This document shows positions 25,881-37,504 of a DNA stretch of 64,000 nt, in pieces; position 1 is the stretch's first letter; every line of letters begins with the position of its first letter. The DNA lies in the NCBI GenBank assembly GCA_036250195.1, contig JAVHZZ010000002.1, positions 279,950,960 to 280,014,959 of the forward strand. Reading direction: 5' to 3'. The notes beneath the pieces are model-generated. The model was not told the DNA's origin, did not search any database, and saw only the letters and a list, made by a program, of their open reading frames with translations. The translations under genes were made by a program, and so were the position numbers. The stretch comes from Mixophyes australis. Taxonomy: Eukaryota; Chordata; Amphibia; Anura; Limnodynastidae.

Positions 25881-27063
25881 TGAAGTGTGGGGGATTTTGC
25901 TTGTGGAGTATCGCCGCTCTGAAATGGGAGAGACAGTAAGTCTAATTAAATAAGAAATATAAGACAGCCTTCCGATAAACAGTTGCGTGTATGTGAGAAT
26001 GTATGCGTGCTCATATTTGTGAAACTGATATTTAGATCAGACCACTAGCTCATTTAATAATAGGCATCAGGCTTAGCATTCCCAGGACACTAGCTAGCAG
26101 TGCAGAGCACTAGTCTGGGAATATCTCTGTGTGTTAGATGCAGAAACTATTAGCAGTAATCTGATTAAGCACAGATGATAGGCACTTAAGATAGTCTAAG
26201 ACACTAAGAGAAAGGGAGAAATACAACTTCTATCCCTACTACAAATACTCTGACAGTGGTCAAACTTTACTAGCATGCGCATATATATGTTACCTATAAA
26301 CAATTGAATGCATCATGGAATAATCTGGAGATATCTTATACAATATATGGACAGAATGATAAATAGATTACAACTTGAATATATTACTTAAACTGTCTTA
26401 TATATAGATAAATATTATATCTCTCCAGATAAGTGCTTTCTATGTATGCATAGCATTTTACGCCTCACCTTTTTCATACACATAATATCCCTATAGGCAA
26501 TTGGTATTGGGTAATATTACATTCTACATCAATACTAGAAGCTCATAATTATAGAAAAATTCTAATTAGAGGGGTGGCTTTTATATCGTGACAATAGCAA
26601 CCAAGATAATAATAATTTTTTATTTTTCCTTCTCTTCACTTATTTTGTTTGTAAGATAATTTGCCTATCAAAATTGTACCTATGAGTGCTTTTGAATAGG
26701 TTAAAAATAAAGATTACTTTGAATCTATACTTTTTAGATTAAAGGACTGGAGTGCTCCAATGTTCAAACTTTGTGAAAAAAAAAAGAATTTTTAACAGGT
26801 GACAATAACGGAATACTTTTTTTTTCTCTGTCTTCTTTTGGGACTGTTTTTTCCACATGCCTGTTGGACTTATACAACATATGTCATGTGCTTGAGCAGA
26901 ACAAAACTAGAGCCATATTCAACAAGAGACATTTATTCATATCCGTTTGTAGTTGAATATGGACGTATGTTTGACCGAATTACATGCGTTTAAAATAAAG
27001 AAAATACAATTTAGGTTTGTTTCGCATGCCTTAATTAATCAGGCCAACACTGTATGTTTCCAT

Positions 27064-27590
27064 TTATAGGCCCATCATGGCAACACAATGGCTAGAGAGT
27101 CTAGAAGCAACAACAAGAAGGACCCCTCACCCAGAAGATGAGGACACAATAACAACTCTCTATTTTGTGGATATGGAATCAGCATAACCTGCTCCAGCTG
27201 ATAAAAGTGAGCAGGCTGAGGAAGAAACAACTACTCCCCCAATACTAGACCATGTAATCTAAATTTAAAGTGCTGTGGATGCTTTAAGCCGCATCCAACA
27301 AGAATTTATGGAGGCCCAAAGCAGGCAAAGGAGTAAAATTACTATACAATCACAATGTGATTTAAGGTATCAAAAAAAACAAATACACAAACCAGAATAG
27401 CTAATGTCCTTGAGAGGATGGACAGCTACTTAATGCAAATGATTGGGGCATTAAATGCCTTAACCAGCTCTGTAAGGGAAATGAATGCCAACTGTGTCGA
27501 AGCTGTGACACAAGTGAGGCAAGATTTATTGTCACTACCTCCTCTTACCTCAATGTCTACTGGCATCAGCGCTGTCAGCACTGATTAAAA
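27064..27590 (+). pseudogene. Decayed coding sequence, family uncertain
   Basis: After a TTTATAG splice-acceptor-like site, near-coding sequence reads IQQEFMEAQSRQRSK, then methionine- and glutamine-rich helical stretches and a serine-rich tail, ending before the Tc1 element. Stops and frameshifts interrupt it. The composition resembles the Myb-like second protein of PIF/Harbinger transposons or a NAIF1-type protein, but I see no diagnostic motif. It could also be chance coding-like sequence. Confidence 0.3.
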
Positions 27591-27699
27591 CTGCACTGTT
27601 AAAAAGATAAGTGGTGTTCAAATACAGTTTAAGTCATGGCCAAAAGTTTTGAGAATTACACAAATATTGGTTTTCACAAAGTTTTCTGCTTCAATGTTT

Positions 27700-28084
27700 T
27701 TAGAACTTTTTGTCAGATATTACTATGGTATACCCTGGCATGCTTTCAATCAAATTATGGGCCACATGCTGACTGATGGCCACCCATTCTTGCCTAATTA
27801 ATGCTTGAAATTTGTCAGAATTTTTGTTTGTCCACCTGCCTCTTGAGCATTGAGCAGAAGTTTGCAATGGGATTAAGGTCTGGGGAGTTTCCTGGCCATG
27901 GTGCTGGCAAGGTGCTCCATCCTGCTGGTAAAGGCACTGTTCGTCACCAAACTGTTCTTGGCTGGTTGGGAGAAATTGCTCTTGGAGGATGTTTTGGTAC
28001 CATTCTTTATTCATGGCTGTGTTCTTAGGCAAAATTGTGAGTGAGCCCACTCCCTTGGCTGAAAAGCAACTCCACACATGAATG
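27700..28084 (-). pseudogene. Tc1 transposase, C-terminal part, broken
   Basis: The minus strand reads MWSCFSAKGVG, CLYQQDGAPCQ (second catalytic aspartate in the QQDxAPCH motif) and, after a frame change, PDLNPIANF, the region of the third acidic residue. The N-terminal part lies beyond the PLE at 31738-32300. The enzyme would cut and paste the element at TA sites. It is not functional here. Confidence 0.8.
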
Positions 28085-28183
28085 AACCAATCACTGAAGT
28101 CTATCTGCGCGGTCTATCCAAAAGCAGCCTCTCCACCTATGGTACGCAATCCCCTATGAATACTCAAACAAATATATGTCAAC

Positions 28184-28651
28184 CACAAATATAAGAGAAG
28201 TTGGCGCTATAGGATATAGCATATAGAATACCTTAAAAAAATCCTAAACATTTAAAAGATAATGTCACTACTTCATATATTAAAAGTTCCCGATAAAATA
28301 TAAGGATTCTTCTTCTTTAGTAGTCCCCGTTGTTCATACTTCCCTGATGGATATATATGTAAAGAAATATAAAACAGACATAGCACAGCCTGTATGTTCC
28401 AATCACATATAAACACATATATAGGACCCTTTACTAGCCCATGTTCTGAATATATATCCACAAAAACACCACTTGATGGAGAAGACTCTTCTTAACCCCT
28501 CATGGGTATGCACTTACTAGAGAACACTGGAAATAAAGCGTGTAAAATCACTTCCAATCATTTCTGGTCTTTATTCCATAAAACAGAACTCCACTCCGTC
28601 ATAATGATGGTAAAAGGAGAAAGAAGACTTCATAGTGTAAAATCCTCACAA
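28184..28651. repeat. PLE terminal repeat, downstream arm
   Basis: Reverse complement of 31270-31736 over its full length, with only scattered differences. It starts CACAAATATAAGAG and ends TCCTCACAA. The arms can pair, and their close similarity suggests they were made in one insertion event. Confidence 0.88.
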
Positions 28652-29562
28652 ACATTTATTTCAAGCTTATCGGTAAAATTCACATATAGATAACATCCAT
28701 AGACGATCTCAAAAGTCAGACACCACTACAAAGGGAAAAGGTGGACCCTTACCCTTCAGTCTTTACAGACAAGCGTGGTAGATGGTAATACACAATCAGC
28801 CGTAGATGTCCCGGGTAACACTTCCGCACTGCACGCTGTCCGGAGAGAGCTGAAGTTTCCACACATGGATTCCCCAGTGGAGCGCCTGACATCACTCACT
28901 TACGTCTGCCGATGCGTTTCGATTAAAAAATCTTTATCCAGGCATAGTGATGTCCTTTATACGATGCTTAAACCAATAGTGTGCATCTTCCGGATACCTT
29001 CAAATGCAATCACATAAAATCACAGACTCTCATGGCACTCCTATCATGACCAAATCAAAGAAGGAAATCCCACTTTTGGTCATATGTTATATATTGCGAT
29101 ATAGACATAAATAACATATACCTCCACACAAATACCGAAGGAAATATCTATATAAAAAAATACTTCACAAGTACACTTATCTAATAGGTGGTAGAGCCTG
29201 TCATATCTACCTATAAAAATAACTAGACATTAAAATGAAAAAATAATAAAAAAATAAATAAAAAATATAAAAATTAAATCCCCCATAGTATGACTCCACT
29301 TTTAATAATCTGACACAGAGAGGGAAAATATAAAAGGAACTGGCATAATTAAATGTCATCCTAAAAACCACTTCAATTCAAAGTCGGCATTAAGGCCGTT
29401 TGGGACCAAAGTACCCATGGTATAGATCATTTTCATTTCTGGCTTTGCTCAATCACTGACAGATTCCTTTTTGTGCCAATGTCCCACAACTTTTTTTAAA
29501 CCACAGAACATTTTAATAGAACCAATATTACATTGATGTAGATTTTTTACATGAGAAGACAA

Positions 29563-30183
29563 TTAATAATTTTCCTGACCTTTTTTAATATTTCTAACAT
29601 GTTTGGTCCATCTTTCCTTCAATTTCCTCCCTGTTCTTCCTATATATTGTTGACCGCATATACACTCCACAAGGTATATGCAGTTTTTGGTGTCGCAGGT
29701 AATAAAATATTCTATCTTGTAAATATATCCACTAGAATTGGATTTCACCTCCATAATATTTTTAGACAGACATTTGGTGTGTTGATATGCTGCACATAAC
29801 CCACATCTAAAGAACCCCTTGTTTTTTAAAGAATTCTTTGGTGGTTTGGTAATAGTGCTCTTGACCAACAGGTTCCTCAAAGTAGGGGCCTTTCTATAAA
29901 TGAACCTGGGTCGATCATGAATAAAATACTTCAAGTCTTCATCATTTCTCAAAATCGACCAATGGCGCCTAATAATTTCTTCCACTTCCTTATATTCAGT
30001 ATTATATTCTGTTATAAAAGGCAAATTGTACTCTCCCTTATACAATTGGGCTTTTTGATTTCTTATCTTAGGAATCATTAGTTCTTCTCTTTCTATATTC
30101 GAAACCTTAGTCAATACTTTATCCAAATCTTCTTTGTGGTATCCTTTTTCTAGAAACTGATTTTTCAATATTTCTGCCTGCAA
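29563..30183 (-). pseudogene. GIY-YIG endonuclease domain of the Penelope-like element
   Basis: This 206-codon stretch has an N-terminal linker (LRNLLVKSTI), a cysteine cluster (CGLCAAYQHTKC), and then the nuclease core: IYLVECICGQQYIGRTGRKL, in which IYLV corresponds to the GIY strand and YIG is retained, followed by ERWTKHVRNI. In PLEs this domain cuts target DNA for priming. It sits just downstream of the reverse transcriptase and was originally in the same reading frame. The element's 3' UTR (28652-29560) has a GATGCGTTTCGAT-type tail motif. Confidence 0.85.
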
Positions 30184-30249
30184 CTGGAAGGTGTTAACAT
30201 CTGTGCAGTTTCGCCTGACCCTTTGAAATTGGCCTAACGGGATGTTATC

Positions 30250-31270
30250 TTACCATCTAGCATTATGGTTACTGTTAATAGGTATAAAAGAGTTGGCATC
30301 GGTCGGTTTGTGATAATTTTTGGTAAAGATCTTGCCTTCCTGGATATAAATATTTAAATCCAGGGAGTTTACCTCTTGTTGACTTATATTAAAGGTCAAT
30401 TTAATATTAAGGGGGTTATCATTCAGCTTCTCACAAAAACTCAATAAAGAAGCATTATCCCCTCTCCACATGAACAGAATGTCGTCTATGAAACGGTGCC
30501 AGGAAACCAGGTTCGCCCCCATGGTGGGGTCATTCCAGATGTAATTTTCTTTCCACCACCCCATAAAGATGTTAGCATAACTGGGGGCAAACCTGGTTCC
30601 CATGGGCGTTCCTTGCAATTGCAAATAAAAGCAATCCCCGTACCAGAAGAAATTGTTCTTCAGTATCCGTTCTATACCCTCTTTAATGAAGTCCTGTTCA
30701 TCCTTATTAACATTTGAAGCATTTAAAAAATACTCCACAGCTTCAATACCATGCTCGTGGTTTATAATAGTATATAAGGAACTGACGTCCGCGGTCACTA
30801 ATGTATATGTGTTTTCCCATGTAATACCTTCTAATTTCCTCAAAATGATGAGGGTATCTTTTAGATACGATCTTATGAAGGACATATGTATCTGAAGATA
30901 ACTATCTAGCACTTGGGACAAGTAGGAGGTGATAGAATCAGTTCCCGCCACTATAGGTCTTCCCGGGGGACATGTGGCATCCTTATGGACCTTTAGAAGG
31001 GTATATATATGACCAGAATGTACGGATTCTGGATAACAATAAATTCCTTCATTTCCTGATTAATAACACCCTTTGAAAGAAACTTATCCACATACAAAAG
31101 CAATTTTTTACTAATCCTTTCAGATGGATCTCCTCTTAATTTTTTATATGTTTCTTCATCCCCTAATTGTCTTTCAAGCTCTTGTTGGTACTTCTGTTTG
31201 TCCTGTACTACTACACTCCCTCCTTTATCCGCCAGCTTGATGATAATATTCTCATTTTTCCTAGGATCCT
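30250..31270 (-). pseudogene. Penelope-like reverse transcriptase
   Basis: The N-terminal part (about 31270-31020) has IIIKLADKGGSVVVQD and YKKLRGDPSERISKKL, then a frame break at about 31000. The main open part (30951-30250, 233 codons) follows PPGRPIVAGTDS. Motifs: TLVTADVSSLYT (motif A), GTPMGTRFAPSYANIFMG (motif B) and FIDDILF (motif C, with the catalytic DD retained). The enzyme copies element RNA. The FIDD form in place of the common YxDD lies within PLE variation as I recall it. It would have been fused to the GIY-YIG domain downstream, but a stop near 30250 separates them. Confidence 0.85.
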
Positions 31271-31736
31271 TGTGAGGATTTTACACTATGAAGTCTTCTT
31301 TCTCCTTTTACCATCATTATGACGGAGTGGAGTTCTGTTTTATGGAATAAATACCAGAAATGAAGATTGGAAGTGATTTTACACGCTTTATTTCCAGTGT
31401 TCTCTAGTAAGTGCATACCCATGAGGGGTTAAGAAGAGTCTTCTCCATCAAGTGGTGTTTTTGTGGATATATATTCAGAACACGGGCTAGTAAAGGGTCC
31501 TATATTTGTGTTTATATGTGATTGGAACATACAGACTGTGCTATGTCGGTTTTATATTTCTTTCAGGTATATCCATCTGGGAAGTATGAACAACGGGGAC
31601 TACTAAAGAAGAATCCTTATATTTTATCGGGAACTTTTAATATATGAAGTAGTGACATTATCTTTCGAATGTTTAGGATTTTTTTAAGGTATTCTATATG
31701 CTATATCCTATAGCGCCAACTCCTCTTATATTTGTG
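31270..31736. repeat. PLE terminal repeat, upstream arm
   Basis: Starts TTGTGAGGATTTTACAC and ends CTCTTATATTTGTG, inverted relative to 28184-28651. Reverse transcriptase coding begins immediately inside it, on the minus strand. Confidence 0.88.
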
Positions 31737-31737
31737 A

Positions 31738-32300
31738 TCCACACATGAATGGTCTCAGGATGCTTTACTGTTGGCATAACACAGGTAGTGCTCACTTTTC
31801 CTTTTCTGGACAAGCATTTATCCAGATGCCCCAAACAATCTGAAAGCAGATTCATTAGAGAAAATTACTTTACCCCAGTCCTCAGCAGTCCAATCCCTGT
31901 ACCTTTTGCAGAATATCAGTCTGTTCCTGATGTTTTCCCTGGAGAGACGTGGCTTCTTTGCTGGCCTTCTTGACACCAGGCCATCCTCCAAAAGTCTTCA
32001 CCTAACTGTGTGTGCAGATGCACTAACACCGGCTTGCTGCCATTCCTGAGCAAGCTCTGCATTGGTGGTGCCCCGATCCCGCAGCTGAACCAACTTTAGG
32101 AGAAAGTCCTGGCGCTTGCTGGACGTTCTTAGGCGCCCTGAAGCCTTCTTCACAACTATTGAACCTCTCTCTTTGAAGTTCTAGATGATCCGATAAATGG
32201 ATGATTTTGGTCCAATCTTATTAGCAGCAATATCTTTGCCTGTGAAGCCCTTTTTGTGCAAAGCAATGATGACTGCACGGGTTTCCTTGCACGTAACCAT
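31738..32300 (-). pseudogene. Tc1 transposase, N-terminal part, broken
   Basis: ATG at 32300 opens MVTCKETRAVIIALHKKG, a helix-turn-helix start, and further on come LRDRGTTNAELAQEW, RRPAKKPRLS and VIFSNESAF. In the last motif asparagine replaces the first catalytic aspartate of FSDES. Several in-frame stops are present. It continues at 28084 beyond the PLE. Confidence 0.8.
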
Positions 32301-33249
32301 GGTTAACAGAAGACAAACAAGGATTTCAAAAACCACCCTTCTTTTAAAGATTTCAGTCTGTTATTCTAACTCAATCAGCATGACAGAGTGATCTCCAGCC
32401 TTGTCTTCGTCAACACTCTCAACTGTGTTAATGAGAGAATCACTGACCTGATATCAGCTGGTCTCTTTGTAGCAGAGCTGAAATGCAGTGGAAATGTTGT
32501 TTTGGGGATAAAGTCTATTGTCATGGCAAAGAGGGACTTTAAAATTAATTGCAATTCATCTGATTACTCTTCATGACATTCTGGACTATATGCAAATTGC
32601 CATCATAAAAACTGAGGCAGCAGACTTTGTGAAAAATAATATTTGTGTCATTCTCAAAACTTTTGGTCAGGACTGTACATTTGAATTATTGCTGATTTTT
32701 TTTTATCTCTTAATCTGTCTAATCTCTATACTACCAGATGACAAATACTATAAATTGTGCCCCCAACATGAAAAAGAAGTGTTGTCTCCAGAATAAAATC
32801 TTAGTTTCCCCATTATAAATCAAATGTTATTGGTCAGATAATAAAATAATAAATTAATAATGCCCCCATCATTGTTTTCGAACTAATAAATACTTACCTT
32901 ATTGGGGGGTTTTTATTGGACAGGCAAGATAGCTTAAAAAAAACAAGCAAAAAAAACCCCTACCTTGTTATCTAGCGTTTTTACATGCGGTTCTGCAAAC
33001 CTCACCCTCATACCTCTCATGATTTGTACATTTGTCATTTGAAAAAAAAAAATCGGGATGGCGATTTAGAACCATGTGCTTTTAAAACATGCTATTTCAT
33101 GTGTGGTTGGCCTTTAGTAAATCTCTTTCCAAACTGTACATATAAAGGATAAAGAACATGCAATTTTGCAAATCTAATCTTTAGTAAACACCCCAAAGTT
33201 TCTACCTTCTTTCTCTGATCCCACTCTATTAGCTGTTCACTTGGCCCTA

Positions 33250-33906
33250 TCTTCTTCATAAATTAATAATTTACTGTCTCCTGTGCTCATCCCAGCCTTA
33301 CCCAACATCTGTAATCTCTCCCTCTACTGGTATCTGTTCATTATTAGTTAGTTAAGGATGTGGGTATTATCCCATTCTGAAAACTCTCAACCTTTCCAAA
33401 GTTCTTGAAAGGCTTCACTACTCTCACCTCTCAAGCCTACTTTGCTCAGACAACCAATTGGACCCTCTTCAATGAGGGTTTCATTCCCAACATTCCAGAG
33501 ACTACACTGACTAAGGTGGTCAATGATTTCACTGCAAAACTTTTAGGCCATTACTCACTTCTAATTCTCCTTGACCTCTCTAATGATTTTGACACCACTA
33601 TTCTCAAAGAAAGTCTGTATTTTCTAGGTTTTCAGGACACTGTCCTGTCCTGGTTCTCATCTTACTAATCAAACTGCCCCTTCAGTGTTTATTTCTCTTG
33701 ATCTACCTCCCTAGTGCTTCCTCTATCAAGTGTAGAAACACAATGCTTGGTCCTAGGACCTCTGCTCCTCTCTGTCTATACTAGTTCTGTTTGAAAACTG
33801 TTAAGATCAGTTAGATTTCAGTATAACCAGTATGTGGTTACTTCTTGCACTCTCCCACATTGCAATTCCCTTTTTACTGGTATTCCCCTAACCAGACTCC
33901 CCCTAA
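33250..33906 (+). pseudogene. L2/CR1-like LINE reverse transcriptase, upstream part
   Basis: Reads [55 protein letters not shown] (motif A, equivalent to LLDLSAAFDTV) and LSWFSSYLTNQTA. These are RT motifs 1 to B in the order of L2/CR1/Rex1 LINEs. Some frame changes are present. It stops at an L1 insertion and resumes at 39007. Confidence 0.8.
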
Positions 33907-34383
33907 AATCTATTTTTATATATTTTTTTTAAACCAAGTGTTTATTGACGGTCATAAAGAATCAACAATGCAATACGGATACATGTTATATCATACAAAA
34001 TATAATCAATACTTAGAATAATGGAGCAGAGCTCTCCGAGTGCCGAAGAGAAAATAGGTCCGATTCTCTAAAATAAAGACCGGTATATTTTTATATTTAA
34101 AAGAGAAGAAAGGAAAGAAAAGAAGAAGAAAGAAATAGAGGAAGGTAAATGAGAAGAAGACAGGTGAAGGAGGAGAAGGGGAGGTGTGGGAGAGATCACT
34201 CTTAAATCAGAAGCAGTGAGTCAGGAGGGGGAGGGGTTGCAAATGGGTAGCGGGTATGATTAAGTAAAAGGGGAGCGGTATTGGAAGTAAGACATCCAAG
34301 GGTCCCAGACCTTGTTAAATGATTTGGCCGTGTTTCATATAATGCTAGTCATGTATTCCATTCTATACGTTTGCCAGATCCTA

Positions 34384-37300
34384 TTAGTTACAGCGGAAAA
34401 TGAAGGGGGGGGGGGGGGGTAACCTGCTTCCAATCCATAGCAATTTGGCATGTGGCCGCTGAAATAATGTGACGCGCAAGTTTATTTTGATGCCTACTAG
34501 CCATGGAAAACCTGAGGGGTAGAAGGAAAATTTAGGGTCAAGTTGTAAGGGAATTTGGATCAATATTTCTATCAAAGATTTAATTTCACGCCAGAAGGAG
34601 ATTAATTTCAGACAGTCCCACCATATGTGTAAGAAAGAGCCTGTGCCAGAGCATAGACGCCAACATCTATCGGAGGAATCGGGCAGTATCTTTTGTAGTC
34701 GGGTAGGAACATAGTACCACCGGAAGAGCAGTTTGTAAACATTTTCCTTTACTTGGACACAAATTGAGCTGGAGGCAGCATTGTCCCTAATTTCCGACCA
34801 CTCCTCCGTATCAAGAGGAGAGCCCAGATCATGTTCCCATGCCAACTCATGAGGGTCTCGAGGAGGAGTAGAGGGAGCGATTAATTCAGAGTAGATATTA
34901 GATATAAGACCTGACGTTGATGCCTGGTGCAGGCACAATGTCTCAATTTTTGTGAGAGGTCGAGAGGTAAGGCGTGATTTGGTGGTGGTGTGTAAATTAC
35001 GAATTTGCAAGTATTGGTAAATTATCCCTGTGGGCAGGCCAAGTGTAGCTTGAATGTCTGCGAATTGGGGAAATTATATACTACGAGCTATGTCATTTAG
35101 GGAACAAATGCCTCGCGAGTGCCATGGAAAGAACGAGGGATGGTGCAAACCTGGAGGGAAATCCGAATTATTAAAAAGAGGGATTATTGGTGATGGATGC
35201 GGGGAGAGACCGTAGATCCTGTTGGACGAGTCCCATATAGCTAGAGAGAGGGAGATTATGGGATGAGTCAGAGCTTTTTTGGGGCAACGTGCCCTTGGAA
35301 TCCACAGAAGGGAGGCAGGAGTAAGCATCCCCAGACTCTCAGCCTCTAATGTCACCCAGACCCTAGCAGAAGTAGGACCATTTCATAAGACACATTGAGC
35401 GAGTTTGGCCGCTAGATATTTTTTAAAGTTAGGTATACCTAGACCACCACCCCGCGAGGACCTCTGCAGAACCCTGAGTCATACTCGTGGACGTCTACCT
35501 GCCCAAATAAATTTAGATGAGTCAAATTGAAGGAACTTAAATACATAGGGGGGAATTCAGATAGGGAGGGTTTGAAAAAGATATAATAGTCTAGGGAGGA
35601 TATTAATTTTAACTGAGTTTATGCGGCCTATCCAGGAAATAAATTGGTGGGACCAGGTGCTAAAATCTTTCTTAACTTGGGATAGGGTATGGGGAAGTTA
35701 GCTTGGAATAGATGGTAGAGATTTTTGGTCAGAAAGACGCCCAAGTACTTTATTTTATGACGGTGCCAAGTAAATGGGAATGTTTGATCCAGGATTATCT
35801 TATCTGTTTTAGAAATATAAAAATCTAACGTTTCAGTTTTGGCAAGGTTAATTTTATAGCCCGAGAAGTGCCCATAAGTATCTAGTTCAGAGAGAAGGAG
35901 GGGAAGGGAAGCAATGGGGTTAGACATGCTAATGAGGACATCATCTGCGTACAGAGCAATTTTGCTTTCCGTAGAACCGACCTTTATAGCGGAGATGGAT
36001 TGGTTGCAACGAATTCTGACTGCTAGTGGCTCAATTATAAGGGCGAAGATCAATGGGGAAAGGGGACATCCCTGGCGGGTGCCATTGGAGATTGTAAATG
36101 GTTTGGACGTTAGGCCATTGACCGACACCATAGCAGAAGGTTTCAATAGAGAGCCAAAATACCAGTCAGAAATCTGCCAGAAAAGCCCATTGATTCGAGG
36201 ACCCCCCCCCCCCCCCGCACAAATGTCCAAGAGATACGGTCACATGCTTTTTCCGCATCCAAGGCCATCATAAGGGAGGGCAATTTTCCACTATGGATGG
36301 AATGGATCAAGTCGATGGACCTTCTAGTGTTGTCGGGGGTCTGTCTCCCTGGGATGAAGCCCGTTTGGTCCGGGTGGACCAGTTTTGGGAGCAGGGGGTT
36401 AAGTCTGGTGGCCAAGATTTTAGCGTAAAGCTTGAGGTCTACGTTAAGGAGAGAAATGGGTCTATATCCCTCACAATGGAGAGGGTCCTTCCCGGGTTTT
36501 GGAATGACCGCAATATTGGCAAGACTATTGGCAGAGTCAAAGGATGCCCCCTCCAGAATTTGGTTACAAAAGAGTGTTAAGTGAGGAACAAGGTCCACAG
36601 CAAACTTTTTGTAATACTGTGCTGAAAAACCATCCGGACCAGGAGCAGAGGCGGGTTTAAGGTATTTTATAGCTAATTTAACGTCATTTGCAGTGATGTC
36701 CTCATTTAAGCTAGTGAGCTGAGAGTGAGAGAGATGTGGGAGAGGGGTACTAGTTAGGTACGACTCCAGAGTATCAGATAGGAGGTTCCCCCAGGGTGGG
36801 GAGTCAGGAAGGTTATAAAGAGATGCATAGAAGTCTCCAAATTCCTTAACAATTTCAAGTGGCTCGTATGTTATTGAATTAGTGGGATTTTATGGAGTTT
36901 GTCAATAACTCCTCAGGAACGCCTCTGACGGAGCTTCCGAGCTAATAATGAGTCCGCCTTGTCATAAAAGCGTTGCTGAAGCTTCTGTAATATGGAAGCC
37001 GCTCTTCGAAGGGTATTAAGCTAGCCCTTTAAAGAGTTAATTTGTGTTAATAGAGAGGGATCAGGGACCAGTTTATGCTGAGTCAGAAGAGTGGAGATAC
37101 GTTGTTCTAATGAAGAGACTTCTAGGGCGGCTTTTTGCTTTACCTGTGAAGCAACACTTATGAGTCGCCCACGAATGGTGGCTTTGTGAGCTTCCCATAT
37201 AACACCAGGCGCCAATTCCTGAGAGGCGTTCTGAGAGGCGTTCTCTTGGAAATAATCAGATATAGCTGATTTAATGTCCCTAAAGGAGGAAATGTTTAAA

Positions 37301-37452
37301 AGCAGAGAATCATCTAGACGCCATCTATAGGGGCAAGCATAGTGGTGGAGGAGGTCGAGAAGGATGTATACACCCGCATGATCAGTCCATGAGAATGGGA
37401 CGATGCTCGCTTGAGTGGTTAGGGGTATTAAAGACTGGAAAACATGGATCAT
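34384..37452 (-). pseudogene. L1-like ORF2, lacking the N-terminal endonuclease, decayed
   Basis: The 5' end retains only the end of the endonuclease (SWTDHAGVYILLDLL) and linker (37452-37021). The RT follows at about 36600-35628: YRPISLLNVDLKLYAKIL, DQTGFIPGRQ, ALDAEKACDRISW, NGTRQGCPLSPLIFALI and LYADDVL (catalytic DD retained). The C-terminus has CWRLCSGTGSFLHIWWDC (about 34660). Homopolymer runs at 36201-36216 and 34405-34420 accompany frame breaks. The missing endonuclease start is replaced by unrelated sequence. Confidence 0.85.
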
Positions 37453-37504
37453 GTCAATGCGGGAGTATATCTGATGGGGAGCAGAGTAATGCGTATAATC
37501 TCTC

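Larger units (their letters stand above)
24440..26780. mobile_element. Inverted-repeat element split by an LTR
   Basis: The left arm (24440-24531, continuing at 25739-25765) and right arm (about 26655-26780) are reverse complements: ACTCCAGTCC, AAAAAGTATAGATT, TAATCTTTATTT, CACTCATAGGTAC and GATAGGCAAATTATCTTA all recur inverted. An LTR (24537-25738) interrupts the left arm. Inside is a hairpin (25846-25880) and TGTTTCGCCTATACGGC-type sequence. That resembles the GAAAC-rich terminal-repeat tails of Penelope-like elements, but the class assignment is weak. Confidence 0.55.
28085..31737 (-). mobile_element. Penelope-like retroelement with inverted terminal repeats
   Basis: A 3653-bp insert in the Tc1 element, flanked by the same 14 bases, TCCACACATGAATG (28071-28084 and 31738-31751). 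Arms at 28184-28651 and 31270-31736 are about 467-bp inverted repeats at high identity. A 99-bp tail (28085-28183) lies outside the left arm. Between the arms, on the minus strand, come the reverse transcriptase (about 31270-30250) and then the GIY-YIG endonuclease (about 30250-29563), the order found in PLEs. PLEs are known to carry terminal repeats in either relative orientation. Confidence 0.88.
27625..32675 (-). mobile_element. Tc1/mariner element split by a Penelope-like element
   Basis: Inverted ends CAGTTTAAGTCATGGCCAAA and its counterpart TTTTGGTCAGGACTG are flanked by TA on both sides (27623-27624 and 32676-32677), the Tc1/mariner target. Removing the PLE and one copy of its target duplication leaves about 1.38 kb, a normal full Tc1 length. 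The transposase runs on the minus strand and is broken. Both ends are intact, so the copy might once have been mobilised in trans. Confidence 0.9.
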
